Assembly: GCA_024682655.1 (NCBI GenBank)
Contig: JAIKYZ010000021.1
Coordinates: 1 to 34,368 of the forward strand
Direction of reading: 5' to 3'
DNA: 34,368 nucleotides
Source of the DNA: Treponema sp.
Lineage (GTDB): Bacteria > Spirochaetota > Spirochaetia > Treponematales > Treponemataceae
Part shown: positions 8,526 to 16,650 of the stretch, piece after piece
Layout: every line of letters starts with the position of its first letter
How positions within the stretch are numbered: position 1 is the stretch's first letter
The notes under the pieces: model-generated
The model's input: only the letters and a program-made list of their open reading frames with translations
Databases searched by the model: none
What the model was told of the DNA's origin: nothing
Program-made: the position numbers and the translations under genes

Positions 8526-9395
8526 ATGGAAGAAAATCAGGAAAATATAGAAATCGAAAATAAAGAAGAAAATCTTTTAGAAAATCAGGAAGAAATTCAG
8601 GAGCAGACTAAGCTTGAGGAAGAAGAAAAAATTCCTGCTGAAAATCCTAACCAATTAAGGGGCCCTGATGATCATATTTTAAGAGTTTCTTCATTGTATA
8701 AGCAGTTTGGCCATAAAAAAGTAGTTCGCGGTGTTGAATTTTCTATGCATGTTGGAGAAGTTTTAGGACTTCTTGGACCAAATGGTGCTGGTAAAACTAC
8801 AACTTTCTATATGGTAGTAGGTTTTTACAAGCCAACTCAGGGTGATGTTTTTCTTGATGAAAATTGTATTACTGGCCTTCCAATGTATAAAAGAGCCAGA
8901 CTTGGAATTGCCTATCTTCCCCAGGAACCTTCGGTTTTTAGAAAATTTACGGTAGAAGAAAATATCTGGTCAATTTTGGAAACTCGTAAAGATTTAACTA
9001 AAGAAGAAAAGAAATTTAAACTTGAAGAGTTGATCGATGAATTTTCAATAGGTAGAATTCGTAAACAAAAGGCCTATACGCTTTCGGGTGGAGAAAGACG
9101 TCGTACAGAAATTGCCCGTTCCCTTGCCATGGAACCAAAATTTCTTTTACTTGATGAACCTTTTGCCGGAATTGACCCAATTGCCGTAGCCGATATCAAA
9201 AATATGATTCGTTTACTTGCAAAAAGAGGAATTGGTATTCTTATTACTGACCATAATGTTAGAGATACCCTTGAAATTACAGACCGCGCCATAATTGTAA
9301 ACCAGGGAACAATTATGATTCAGGGCAGTAAAGATGAAATTCTTCAGTCTCAGGTAGCAAGAGATATTTATTTGGGTAAAGATTTTAGTATGTAA
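8526..9395 (+). CDS. lptB: LptB ABC transporter ATPase with acidic N-terminal extension
   Basis: Cytoplasmic ATPase of the LptB2FG lipid extractor. Walker A GPNGAGKTTTFY is at about residue 84, Q-loop LPQEPSVF, signature LSGGERRRTEIARSLA, Walker B LLLDEPFAGIDP and switch ITDHNVRDT. The core from residue 50 matches LptB closely. The first 46 residues are a Glu/Asn/Gln-rich extension not expected in LptB (about 240 residues), making this one 289. The extension and the tail of lptA form one continuous run of low-complexity DNA. lptF, lptG and lptD are not in the window. The 180 bases downstream hold the RNase Y promoter and no clear terminator. Confidence 0.9.
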   Translation: MEENQENIEIENKEENLLENQEEIQEQTKLEEEEKIPAENPNQLRGPDDHILRVSSLYKQFGHKKVVRGVEFSMHVGEVLGLLGPNGAGKTTTFYMVVGFYKPTQGDVFLDENCITGLPMYKRARLGIAYLPQEPSVFRKFTVEENIWSILETRKDLTKEEKKFKLEELIDEFSIGRIRKQKAYTLSGGERRRTEIARSLAMEPKFLLLDEPFAGIDPIAVADIKNMIRLLAKRGIGILITDHNVRDTLEITDRAIIVNQGTIMIQGSKDEILQSQVARDIYLGKDFSM

Positions 9396-9507
9396 TAGCT
9401 GAAGTTTTATTTCTTTTATCTGCTTAAGACCCAAAATTTACTTCAAAAATTTAGTTGTTTATAACAAAGTCACAGAAAAAAAATATAATACATTTTTATA
9501 GTCTAGT

Positions 9508-9536
9508 TTGACATCTGATTATTTTAACGTTATTAT
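9508..9536 (+). promoter_or_regulatory. Promoter of rny
   Basis: TTGACA at 9508-9513, a 17-base spacer and TATTAT at 9531-9536 form a near-consensus sigma-70 type promoter. It gives a leader of about 32 bases with a GGAG ribosome site before the ATG at 9576. Confidence 0.7.
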
Positions 9537-9575
9537 TTATAGGAACATTCTTTAAATTAAAATGGGAGTTGGAGT

Positions 9576-11108
9576 ATGCCAAATATAGTATGGTTTATTC
9601 TTCTACCTGTTGTTGGGATTGTTCTTGGATGGATTATTCGCTGGGTTTATGCCAGATTTCAATTAACTTCTTCTGAACAAAAAGCGGAACGTGTAAAACA
9701 GGAAGCAAGACGAGAGGCTGAAGCAGAAAAAAAAGAAATTTTGTTAAATGCAAAAGATGAGCTCATTCGGGAAAGAAATCAGCAGGAAAAGGAGAATCGT
9801 GAGCGTCGTGCAGATATACAACGCTACGAAGCAAAAGTAAACAAAAAAGAAGAACTTCTAGATCAGCGTGCTGCGGATTTAGAAAAAAATGAAAAAGAAT
9901 TAGCAGACGAAAAGCTTGCAGTAATTAAAAAAGAAGAAGATCTTGCAAAGCAGGAAGAAAAATACAGAAGCGAACTGGAACATATTTCAGGCCTTTCTGC
10001 ACAGGAAGCAAAAGATCTTATTATCAAGAATCTTGAAAACGAGGCTAGACATGATGCTCAGGCTATGATTAATAAAATCGAGCAGGAAGCACAACTCACA
10101 GCCGAGAAAAAAGCCAAAGATATTTTAATTACTACAATTCAGCGTATTGCACCTGAAACAACCAGTGATATTACTGTTACAACTGTTTCATTACCTAGTG
10201 ATGAAATGAAGGGTCGTATTATTGGACGTGAAGGTCGTAATATCAGAACTTTGGAAACTCTTACTGGTGTTGATATTATTATTGATGATACTCCAGAAGC
10301 AGTTGTAATTTCATGTTTTGACCCTGTTCGCAAAGAAATTGCAAAACAGTCACTTGAAAGATTGATTTCAGACGGTCGTATTCATCCGGCTCGTATTGAA
10401 GAAATCGTTCAGAAAGTAACTCATGAAATTCAGAACAAGATTTACGAAGAAGGCGAAAAAGCTTTATTCGATCTTGGTATTCATAATATGCCAACAGAAG
10501 GTGTTCGTGCTTTGGGCCGTTTGTATTTCCGTACAAGTTATGGTCAGAATGTACTTACACACTCTAAAGAAGTTGCCATTGCCGCAAGTATGATTGCTGC
10601 AGAAATTGGTGCAGATAGAGAATTGGCAAAACGTGCTGCAATCTTACATGATATTGGTAAGGGTGCAGAAAACGATAGTGATCAGAACCACGCAGAAGTT
10701 GGAGCAGAAATGGCTCGTAAAATGGGTGAAGATGCTAAGGTTGTTAATGCAATTGCGGCTCACCATAACGACGTTCCAACAGAAACAGTTGAAGCTGTAA
10801 TAGTTCAGATTGCAGATGCTATTTCGGCAGCTCGTCCAGGAGCCAGACGTGAAACAATGGATAATTATGTTAAACGTCTTGAAAACCTTGAACAGATTGC
10901 TGAAAGCTTCCCAGGTGTTGAAAAAGCTTACGCTATTCAGGCCGGTCGTGAATTACGTATCTTAGTTGATAACGAAAAAATTCCTGACTCTGATGTTAAG
11001 GAATTGGCAAGATCAATTGCTAAACAAATCGAAAATGATTTACGTTATCCTGGAAGAATACGTCTTACAATGATTAGGGAAACAAGAATTGTTGAATACG
11101 CACGCTAA
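9576..11108 (+). CDS. rny: Ribonuclease Y
   Basis: Membrane-anchored endoribonuclease that starts mRNA decay in many bacteria lacking RNase E. The order is typical: one N-terminal transmembrane helix (about residues 4-26), a long Glu/Lys/Arg-rich coiled coil to about 185, a KH RNA-binding domain with GRIIGREGRNIRTLE near 212-226, then an HD phosphohydrolase domain with the metal-binding HDIGKG near 358 and AAHHND downstream. At 510 residues it is full length. It stands alone, with its own promoter, and is followed by a strong terminator shared with the convergent clpSA operon. Confidence 0.95.
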   Translation: MPNIVWFILLPVVGIVLGWIIRWVYARFQLTSSEQKAERVKQEARREAEAEKKEILLNAKDELIRERNQQEKENRERRADIQRYEAKVNKKEELLDQRAADLEKNEKELADEKLAVIKKEEDLAKQEEKYRSELEHISGLSAQEAKDLIIKNLENEARHDAQAMINKIEQEAQLTAEKKAKDILITTIQRIAPETTSDITVTTVSLPSDEMKGRIIGREGRNIRTLETLTGVDIIIDDTPEAVVISCFDPVRKEIAKQSLERLISDGRIHPARIEEIVQKVTHEIQNKIYEEGEKALFDLGIHNMPTEGVRALGRLYFRTSYGQNVLTHSKEVAIAASMIAAEIGADRELAKRAAILHDIGKGAENDSDQNHAEVGAEMARKMGEDAKVVNAIAAHHNDVPTETVEAVIVQIADAISAARPGARRETMDNYVKRLENLEQIAESFPGVEKAYAIQAGRELRILVDNEKIPDSDVKELARSIAKQIENDLRYPGRIRLTMIRETRIVEYAR

Positions 11109-11161
11109 TCTTGCGTTTTTATAATTAGGAGGTCTTGGGGTTCTTTTTAGAATTCCAAGAG

Positions 11162-11193
11162 AGGACATCTTTTGTAAAGATGTCCTTTTTTTT
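11162..11193. terminator. Intrinsic terminator between rny and the convergent clpSA operon
   Basis: An 11-base perfect stem (AGGACATCTTT at 11162-11172 with its complement at 11176-11186) and a run of about eight T on the plus strand end the rny transcript. The minus-strand operon ends at 11217, and the same stem could act on it, though its downstream T run is poor in that direction. Confidence 0.8.
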
Positions 11194-11216
11194 ATTTAAA
11201 ATCTTTTGGGATATTT

Positions 11217-11789
11217 TTAGAAGTTTGCACAAACATAAATGCAGAGCTGGTTATCGTAAGTTGAATTACCTCTAGGCATGTGTTTCCAGTAGCCGCCAAC
11301 AGTTGGCAGATAACGCGATGAACCAGAGTGGGCAAAGTTATATTCAATAAGAAATTTAAATCCGTTACCCCAGGAAGTTTTTGAGTTAACCTTTCCGCTT
11401 TCTTCCAGATTAAAATAATCACTTCTAAAACCGCTTGCATAGGCAAGACCCAGACAAAAACCTGCAAGTCTTGGATAGATTTTTATTCCAAAGGGAATAT
11501 CAAAACTTAAGTGGTTTGAGGCATAGGGAGATTTAGAATTAAAATCTGTAAGAAAATCTGTTCCTGCAAAAAAAGAAACTTCTTCTATTGGATTAAAATC
11601 AATTTCAAAAAGACCGCCTAAAATAACTCTACTTCCGTTTTCAAGACTTTTTCTTGCCTCTATAATTTCTTCAGAATCATAGATAATAACTCCTGTTGAA
11701 AGTCCTGCCGAAATAGAAATTAATTTCTGTTGGGCAGAACAAAAGGAAAGAGTCACAAATGTAAGTAAAATTATAAAAATCTTTTTCAT
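11217..11789 (-). CDS. Predicted small outer-membrane beta-barrel protein
   Basis: Family not recognised. The 190-residue product has a signal peptide (MKKIFIILLTFVTLSFCSA) and then alternating polar/hydrophobic, glycine- and aromatic-rich strands (ISISAGLSTGVIIYD, VSFFAGTDFLTDF, FGIKIYPRLAGFCLGLAY), and it ends in a C-terminal Phe, as many barrel substrates of the BAM machinery do. These signs suggest an eight-stranded outer-membrane barrel, but this is an inference. It is the last gene of the clpSA run, 14 bases after its neighbour, with a weak GGAA ribosome site. Confidence 0.65.
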   Translation of the reverse strand: MKKIFIILLTFVTLSFCSAQQKLISISAGLSTGVIIYDSEEIIEARKSLENGSRVILGGLFEIDFNPIEEVSFFAGTDFLTDFNSKSPYASNHLSFDIPFGIKIYPRLAGFCLGLAYASGFRSDYFNLEESGKVNSKTSWGNGFKFLIEYNFAHSGSSRYLPTVGGYWKHMPRGNSTYDNQLCIYVCANF

Positions 11790-11803
11790 GCTTTATTCCA
11801 AAA

Positions 11804-12220
11804 TTAAAGGGTTTTAACTCTTATGATTGCACCTAAAACTAAAAGATGTCTTGCAAATCTGTTCAAGAAGCCTAAAAATCCACTGTTTAAGTTATTAAAA
11901 AGGCTGTCGGCTCCTAGAAAATCAATTACAATAATTGCGGCAATCCAGGAAATCAGAATTATAATCATCAAAATTGAATCAAAAAGTGTACCTATATTCA
12001 AAAATAATCTTAAAAATAAAAATACACCGGCGATTATTTCAATAATTCCAAAAACAATGCAGAGAATGCGGGCTAAATCTCCAGAAAAAATATATTTTAT
12101 GGCAATGCTAATTTCATCACCATTACCACTTTGTAAAGTCCAGATTCCTCCTACAATAAAAAGCAGGGAAAGTGCTAACTGTAAAAATACTGTTCCAATG
12201 TGACTGTTTACTTTTGTCAT
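11804..12220 (-). CDS. Four-helix membrane protein of unknown function
   Basis: A 138-residue hydrophobic protein with predicted helices at about residues 9-30, 45-70, 75-98 and 115-132. Its size and layout recall DoxX-like proteins, but no diagnostic motif is visible. AAGGAG six bases before the ATG fixes the start. It sits 19 bases after the ASCH gene and 14 before the barrel protein, inside the clpSA run. Confidence 0.65.
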   Translation of the reverse strand: MTKVNSHIGTVFLQLALSLLFIVGGIWTLQSGNGDEISIAIKYIFSGDLARILCIVFGIIEIIAGVFLFLRLFLNIGTLFDSILMIIILISWIAAIIVIDFLGADSLFNNLNSGFLGFLNRFARHLLVLGAIIRVKTL

Positions 12221-12239
12221 ATTTTACTCCTTAAATCAA

Positions 12240-12698
12240 TTAATTTGCTCTATATACTACATGAAATACCTGAAAAACAAGCTTTATTCCAGGACTGAAG
12301 GTAAATCCAAGTACAGCACCTTCGTCTTCGATATTTTCTTTTTGACGCTGACGCCATTCTTCAAGATTTTCATCCTGTCCTTCTTTTTGGGCCATTCCCC
12401 AGGTAACTTCATTGAATGGAAGAACATTTACATCATCAATTTCTATTACACAGCGAGGATTTTGCTCACGGTCTAAAACTACATATAATTCACCAGAAAC
12501 TGGTAAAGGTTCCATGTCTATTTCAAAAGTAGAATAGGTTGAAAAAAAGGCTGTTTTTTTGCCACCAAGGACAAGAGAAACTAATTCATCTCCAACAAAG
12601 CCTTTTGCTTCAAAGAATAAATCTCCAGAACATCTTTCTTCTGGATCTCTTCCAGTTTCTTTTAAAAATTTGTTCCAGTATTCATCTGTTTTGGTCAT
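12240..12698 (-). CDS. ASCH-domain protein
   Basis: A 152-residue protein with the ASCH fold pattern, an RNA-binding PUA-like domain seen in nucleic-acid-related proteins and in some amidohydrolases. Visible elements are the N-terminal helix (EYWNKFLKETG), LVLGGKKTAFFSTYSTFE, GELYVVLDREQNPRCVIEIDDVNVLPFNEVTWGMAQKEG-type core strands, and the EEWRQRQKENI helix. Neither substrate nor RNA target can be predicted. The ATG has AAGGGGA upstream. It is part of the clpSA run. Confidence 0.8.
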   Translation of the reverse strand: MTKTDEYWNKFLKETGRDPEERCSGDLFFEAKGFVGDELVSLVLGGKKTAFFSTYSTFEIDMEPLPVSGELYVVLDREQNPRCVIEIDDVNVLPFNEVTWGMAQKEGQDENLEEWRQRQKENIEDEGAVLGFTFSPGIKLVFQVFHVVYRAN

Positions 12699-12710
12699 TT
12701 AAAATCCCCT

Positions 12711-12998
12711 TTATTTTTTTATTAGCATTAATATAAAGCCTAGTATGTAAAAAATTGTAGGAATTGCAATACATAAAAGCGCAGTAAGTGGCATTCCCCA
12801 TAAAGTAATTGATAGATGGGAAATAACTTTTAAATCTACTAATATTTCAAAAATCTTAGCTGCATAGGAAAATAAAAATCCGCAGACTAAACAGGTCCAT
12901 CCCGGCTCTCTGATTTTTGACATTAGAAAGATTGCTAAGAAGGAAATTAATCCTCCTGCAGATAATTTAATAATGGCTAATAAAATTTCTGGATTCAT
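12711..12998 (-). CDS. Small membrane protein of unknown function
   Basis: A 95-residue protein with three predicted transmembrane helices (about residues 7-26, 33-52 and 69-92) and short charged loops. No family recognised. There is no clear ribosome site: TATAAT lies immediately upstream of the ATG, so an internal start or translational coupling to the preceding gene (17-base gap) is possible. It belongs to the clpSA run. Confidence 0.55.
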   Translation of the reverse strand: MNPEILLAIIKLSAGGLISFLAIFLMSKIREPGWTCLVCGFLFSYAAKIFEILVDLKVISHLSITLWGMPLTALLCIAIPTIFYILGFILMLIKK

Positions 12999-13015
12999 AT
13001 TATATTTTTCGGCAA

Positions 13016-13813
13016 TTAAAAAGTAAAAGGTGAATTTTTAAGTTTTGTAAAATTACCTTTATCTGCTCCGTATGGGACAATGGATGGACAATTGTAAGAA
13101 GGATTTATTGCAATTCCTAAATCCAAACAATGAAGTACAAAGTCATCGTATTTTTCCTGGGGAATTTTTGGATAAAGATAAGGGCCTTTTCTTTCCCAGT
13201 ATTTTGTTAAAACTGGATCATAAATAAACCAGTCCTTTTCTTCTCTTTCTTTTAAGGCAGCAATCAAATCATAAATTGCTCTGGTAAGGGCTGCTTCAAG
13301 GGCAAAAGGAATTTTCTGAGCTTTTGAAGTAAAGGTTTCAAGATTTGGACAAGCCTGGCAAATTTCTTCTTTTACTGCAAGAAGGTATAAATTATCTGTC
13401 CATGGAAGGGGAGGAGTTATGATTATTGAATCAACCTGGTCCCACTTTTTATTTTCCTTATTCCAGGGAAGGTAAACCGAAGTATTTTCTAAAGAAAAAT
13501 TTAATCCTGCTTTAAGGGCATCTTCTTTGCTGTAAAAATAAAAAATCTGCCTTTTGCTTTCCAATAATAAATATACTGCTTTTTGAATTCTTGCCTTATC
13601 TTCTGCAATAAAAGAACCCATAAGTCCTTTTGTTATAAAATTTTTAAAGTAAGTGTAGGCGGAACCGGCATCCCAGCCCAAAATTGCCCGTCCATTTTCC
13701 TGATACAAATCTGTAATTCTTACATTTTTCTTTGTGTATAAAAATGGACCGCGGGCTCTTGTAACAAAACCGTAACGTTTATAAAGTTCTTCTGCAAATT
13801 GTGATTTTTTCAT
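13016..13813 (-). CDS. Conserved-looking protein of unknown function
   Basis: A 265-residue soluble protein without signal peptide or membrane helix. Its first 75 residues (RYGFVTRARGPFLYTKKNVRITDLYQ..., RAILGWDAGSAY) faintly resemble the N-terminal arm of class-III aminotransferases, and a later segment (FALEAALTRAIYDLI) also has that flavour, but no PLP-lysine motif is visible, so no enzymatic function is claimed. It starts 16 bases after clpA, and that tight linkage is the best clue to a role. The ribosome site AGGA is weak and 11 bases upstream. Confidence 0.6.
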   Translation of the reverse strand: MKKSQFAEELYKRYGFVTRARGPFLYTKKNVRITDLYQENGRAILGWDAGSAYTYFKNFITKGLMGSFIAEDKARIQKAVYLLLESKRQIFYFYSKEDALKAGLNFSLENTSVYLPWNKENKKWDQVDSIIITPPLPWTDNLYLLAVKEEICQACPNLETFTSKAQKIPFALEAALTRAIYDLIAALKEREEKDWFIYDPVLTKYWERKGPYLYPKIPQEKYDDFVLHCLDLGIAINPSYNCPSIVPYGADKGNFTKLKNSPFTF

Positions 13814-13829
13814 AAATTTTTAAATCCTA

Positions 13830-16301
13830 TTAATTGCCAAAAGTGAAAGAAATCTTGTCTTTTTTACAATCAGCAGTGACTTTTCCACCTTTTTCCAATT
13901 TTCCGAATAATACTTCATCAACAAGGTTGTTTGCAATTTCTTCTTCAACTGTTCTTGCAATATTTCTTGCGCCAAATTCTTTTGAATAGCCCAATTTTGT
14001 AAGATAGTCCAGACATTCAGGAGTAAGGGTAAGTTGAACTTTCTTTGCAAGCATTTTTTCAGACAGGAATTTAACTTCTTTCTGACAAACCTTTTTAGCC
14101 ACTTCTATATCAAGGTGATTAAAAGGAATAACTGCATCCAGACGATTTCGGAATTCTGGAGGAAATTCTTTATTTACAGCCTCGGTCAAAGTTGCATTTG
14201 TGTCATCAGAAATTTCTGAGCCAAATCCAATTCCAGGTTTTTCCATATCTCTGGCCCCTGCATTACTTGTCATAATTATAATACAAGAGCGGAAATCTGC
14301 TTTACGTCCCTGATTATCTGTAAGGCTTCCGTAATCCATTACCTGTAAAAGAATGTTGTAAATATCTTGATGAGCCTTTTCAATTTCATCAAAAAGAATT
14401 ACAGAGTGTGGATTTTTTCTAACGTCAGAAGTTAATTGACCGCCTTCTTCATAACCAACGTATCCTGGAGGAGAACCAACTAAACGGCTGACGGTATGTT
14501 TTTCCTGATATTCACTCATATCGTAGCGGAGTAAAGGTTCATTTAAAATATTTGCAAGAGTTTTTGCCAATTCAGTTTTACCACAACCAGTTGGCCCTAC
14601 AAATAAATAGCAGGCTTCTGGTTTTTCTGGATTTCTGAATCCGGCTCTGGCTCTTTTGATTGCTTTTCCAAGTTGAATAATTGCCTTGTCCTGGCCAAAA
14701 ATTGACTGGCGCATAGTGTTTTCAATTTCTTTGAGTGCGCTTTTTTCATTTCCAGAAACTTTATCTATAGGCAGTTTTACAATCTTTGCAGTAACTTTTT
14801 GTACAAGAGAAGGTGTGATTGTAGGAACTTCAACTTTTACGGCAGGAGTCTTTTCTGATTTTTCTTCAAAGTCGTAATTTTCAAGGCTTGGATTTTCTAT
14901 TGTATTTTCGCCAACAGGGGCTCCTTCCATTGTTCTTACGACTTTTTCATTAGATTCTTCGCTTGCTTCTTTTTTGGAAAGTTTACGGCCCTTAAATCCA
15001 CCTTGTTTTATAATGCTGGAATAAGCGCCTGCTTCATCTATGATATCAATTGCTTTATCTGGGAGTCGGCGGTCTGGCATATATTGAATTGAAAGATCAA
15101 CAGCAGCCTGGACAGCGGATTTTGTATATTTTACCCCGTGATAGTTTTCGTATTTAGGAAGAAGTCCATTGATAATATCAACAGTCTCTTTAGCACTTGG
15201 CTCAAGAATATCAATCTTCTGGAATCGGCGGGTAAGTGCCCTGTCTTTTTCAAAATTCTTTGTGTATTCTTCAAAAGTGGTAGAACCAATAAATCTTACT
15301 TCTCCACTTGCAAGTACAGGTTTTAAAAGATTTGCTGCATCCATCTGGGAATTACCGCTTGTACCGGCCCCCATAATCATATGGATTTCATCTATAAAGA
15401 GAATGGAATTTTTCTTTTCTTTTAATTCATCAATTAAAGAGTGAAGCCTTTCTTCAAAGTCACCACGGAATTTAGCACCGGCCAGTAAAAGTCCAATATC
15501 AAGACCGTAGATTGTACAGCCTTTTAATTTATCTGGAACTCTACCTTCGACAATTCTCTGAGCCAAGCCCTGAGTAATTGAAGTTTTACCAACTCCGGCG
15601 TCTCCTACATGCAGAGGATTATTTTTTGTACGGCGGCACAAAATCTGAATTGTTCTTTCGATTTCTTCTTCCCGGCCAATTAAAGAATCATAAGCACCTT
15701 TTTTGGCCATCTCTGTCATATTAACAGCGAATCTTGTAAGGCCGCCCTTATTATTTGTCATTCCTTCTGGGCCAGTCATTCCTGAATCAATACTGTCTGA
15801 AGAATCTTTATTTTGCTTAATATTTTTTCTAGGTCTAACCAGAGAAATATTTTGCATAAAAGTAATGCGGTTAATTCCACAAACTTTTAGAAAATAAGAG
15901 GCATAGTTTTGACTTTCGTCCAGCATACTTACCAGAACGTCAGTAATATCCATAATATCAGCTTCGCAGGCAATACAATTAAATACTGCACGATTCATCA
16001 TTGCCTGAAAACCTGTAGATTCTACTGGTTCATCAATAAAATCTGGATTTGCCGCATCATTTAAGAGTGGAACTTTTGTTTCCATATATTCTTTGAGTTT
16101 GTCTTTTAAGGAAAGGGTATTTACTCCGCTTTCTGATAAAAGATGCTCTACAAAGTCATTGTTTACGGCAATATAGAGGACGTGTTCTGGTGTAAAAAAC
16201 TGATGGTGAGCCCTTTTTGCACTTACAAGAGATTCTGAAAGAATTTTTGCAAGCATAGGACTTACTTTCATTTGTTTTACGATATTTTTCTCTTTACTCA
16301 A
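13830..16301 (-). CDS. clpA: ATP-dependent Clp protease ATP-binding subunit ClpA
   Basis: AAA+ unfoldase that feeds substrates, including N-end-rule proteins delivered by ClpS, to ClpP. The Clp N-domain is at residues 1-150, D1 Walker A GDAGVGKTS near 233 with LFIDEIHMI near 301, and D2 Walker A GPTGCGKTE near 569. An IGF tripeptide in D2 fits the ClpP-docking loop. At 823 residues it exceeds E. coli ClpA (758), mainly because of a charged, Glu/Ser/Pro-rich insert at about 434-495 between D1 and D2. The TTG start at 16301 has GAGGG six bases upstream and overlaps clpS by eight bases; the next in-frame ATG is ten codons in. clpP is not in this window. Confidence 0.93.
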   Translation of the reverse strand: MSKEKNIVKQMKVSPMLAKILSESLVSAKRAHHQFFTPEHVLYIAVNNDFVEHLLSESGVNTLSLKDKLKEYMETKVPLLNDAANPDFIDEPVESTGFQAMMNRAVFNCIACEADIMDITDVLVSMLDESQNYASYFLKVCGINRITFMQNISLVRPRKNIKQNKDSSDSIDSGMTGPEGMTNNKGGLTRFAVNMTEMAKKGAYDSLIGREEEIERTIQILCRRTKNNPLHVGDAGVGKTSITQGLAQRIVEGRVPDKLKGCTIYGLDIGLLLAGAKFRGDFEERLHSLIDELKEKKNSILFIDEIHMIMGAGTSGNSQMDAANLLKPVLASGEVRFIGSTTFEEYTKNFEKDRALTRRFQKIDILEPSAKETVDIINGLLPKYENYHGVKYTKSAVQAAVDLSIQYMPDRRLPDKAIDIIDEAGAYSSIIKQGGFKGRKLSKKEASEESNEKVVRTMEGAPVGENTIENPSLENYDFEEKSEKTPAVKVEVPTITPSLVQKVTAKIVKLPIDKVSGNEKSALKEIENTMRQSIFGQDKAIIQLGKAIKRARAGFRNPEKPEACYLFVGPTGCGKTELAKTLANILNEPLLRYDMSEYQEKHTVSRLVGSPPGYVGYEEGGQLTSDVRKNPHSVILFDEIEKAHQDIYNILLQVMDYGSLTDNQGRKADFRSCIIIMTSNAGARDMEKPGIGFGSEISDDTNATLTEAVNKEFPPEFRNRLDAVIPFNHLDIEVAKKVCQKEVKFLSEKMLAKKVQLTLTPECLDYLTKLGYSKEFGARNIARTVEEEIANNLVDEVLFGKLEKGGKVTADCKKDKISFTFGN

Positions 16302-16605
16302 CTTCTACCCTCAGTGGAAAGCCATTTTTACGGGCTAACTGTTTTGTTAAATTTGCTCTGGAAACAGCTATATCATAAGTGTAAGAACCTACAATAGCCT
16401 GGCCTTCTTTATGAACTTTTAACATAAGAGATTCAGCTTCTTCTTCCGGTTTATTAAAAATGGAAATGAGTACATCTACTACAAAATCCATAGTTGTAAA
16501 ATCATCATTAAAAAATACAACTTTTTTTTCTGGGGGAAGGGGGATAGCGGAATCTTGAACAAGTTCTGAATTATCTTTTTCCCATAAATTTTCTAAGTTA
16601 CCCAT
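16294..16605 (-). CDS. clpS: ATP-dependent Clp protease adaptor ClpS
   Basis: Small adaptor that binds N-degron substrates and hands them to ClpA. The core motifs KKVVFFNDDFTTMDFVV and LMLKVHKEGQAIVGSYTYDIA, which form the substrate pocket and ClpA contact surface, are intact. The start is taken at ATG 16605, giving 103 residues; a TTG at 16629 would add eight residues (MKICYILG). Neither start has a ribosome site, but TATATT lies six bases before the ATG, pointing to a leaderless message. It is the first gene of the seven-gene run and overlaps clpA by eight bases. Confidence 0.92.
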   Translation of the reverse strand: MGNLENLWEKDNSELVQDSAIPLPPEKKVVFFNDDFTTMDFVVDVLISIFNKPEEEAESLMLKVHKEGQAIVGSYTYDIAVSRANLTKQLARKNGFPLRVEVE

Positions 16606-16617
16606 ACCCAAAATATA
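16606..16617 (-). promoter_or_regulatory. Putative -10 of the clpSA operon, leaderless type
   Basis: Read on the minus strand, TATATT (16617-16612) is followed by six bases and then the clpS ATG at 16605, with no ribosome site. The -35 is not convincing. The divergent gene at 16651 has the mirror arrangement, so both promoters share about 45 bases. Confidence 0.4.
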
Positions 16618-16638
16618 ACATATTTTCAATTGATAGTG

Positions 16639-16644
16639 TATAAT
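16639..16644 (+). promoter_or_regulatory. Putative -10 of the rhomboid-like gene, leaderless type
   Basis: A perfect TATAAT lies six bases before the ATG at 16651, and no ribosome site is present. No good -35 is seen 17 bases upstream. Confidence 0.45.
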
Positions 16645-16650
16645 TTTGCT

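Noticed and set aside
11823..12203. 126-codon plus-strand frame opposite the four-helix protein gene
   Set aside because: The minus-strand gene has a strong ribosome site, operon context and membrane-protein pattern; the plus-strand translation is basic, low-quality and has no start signal.
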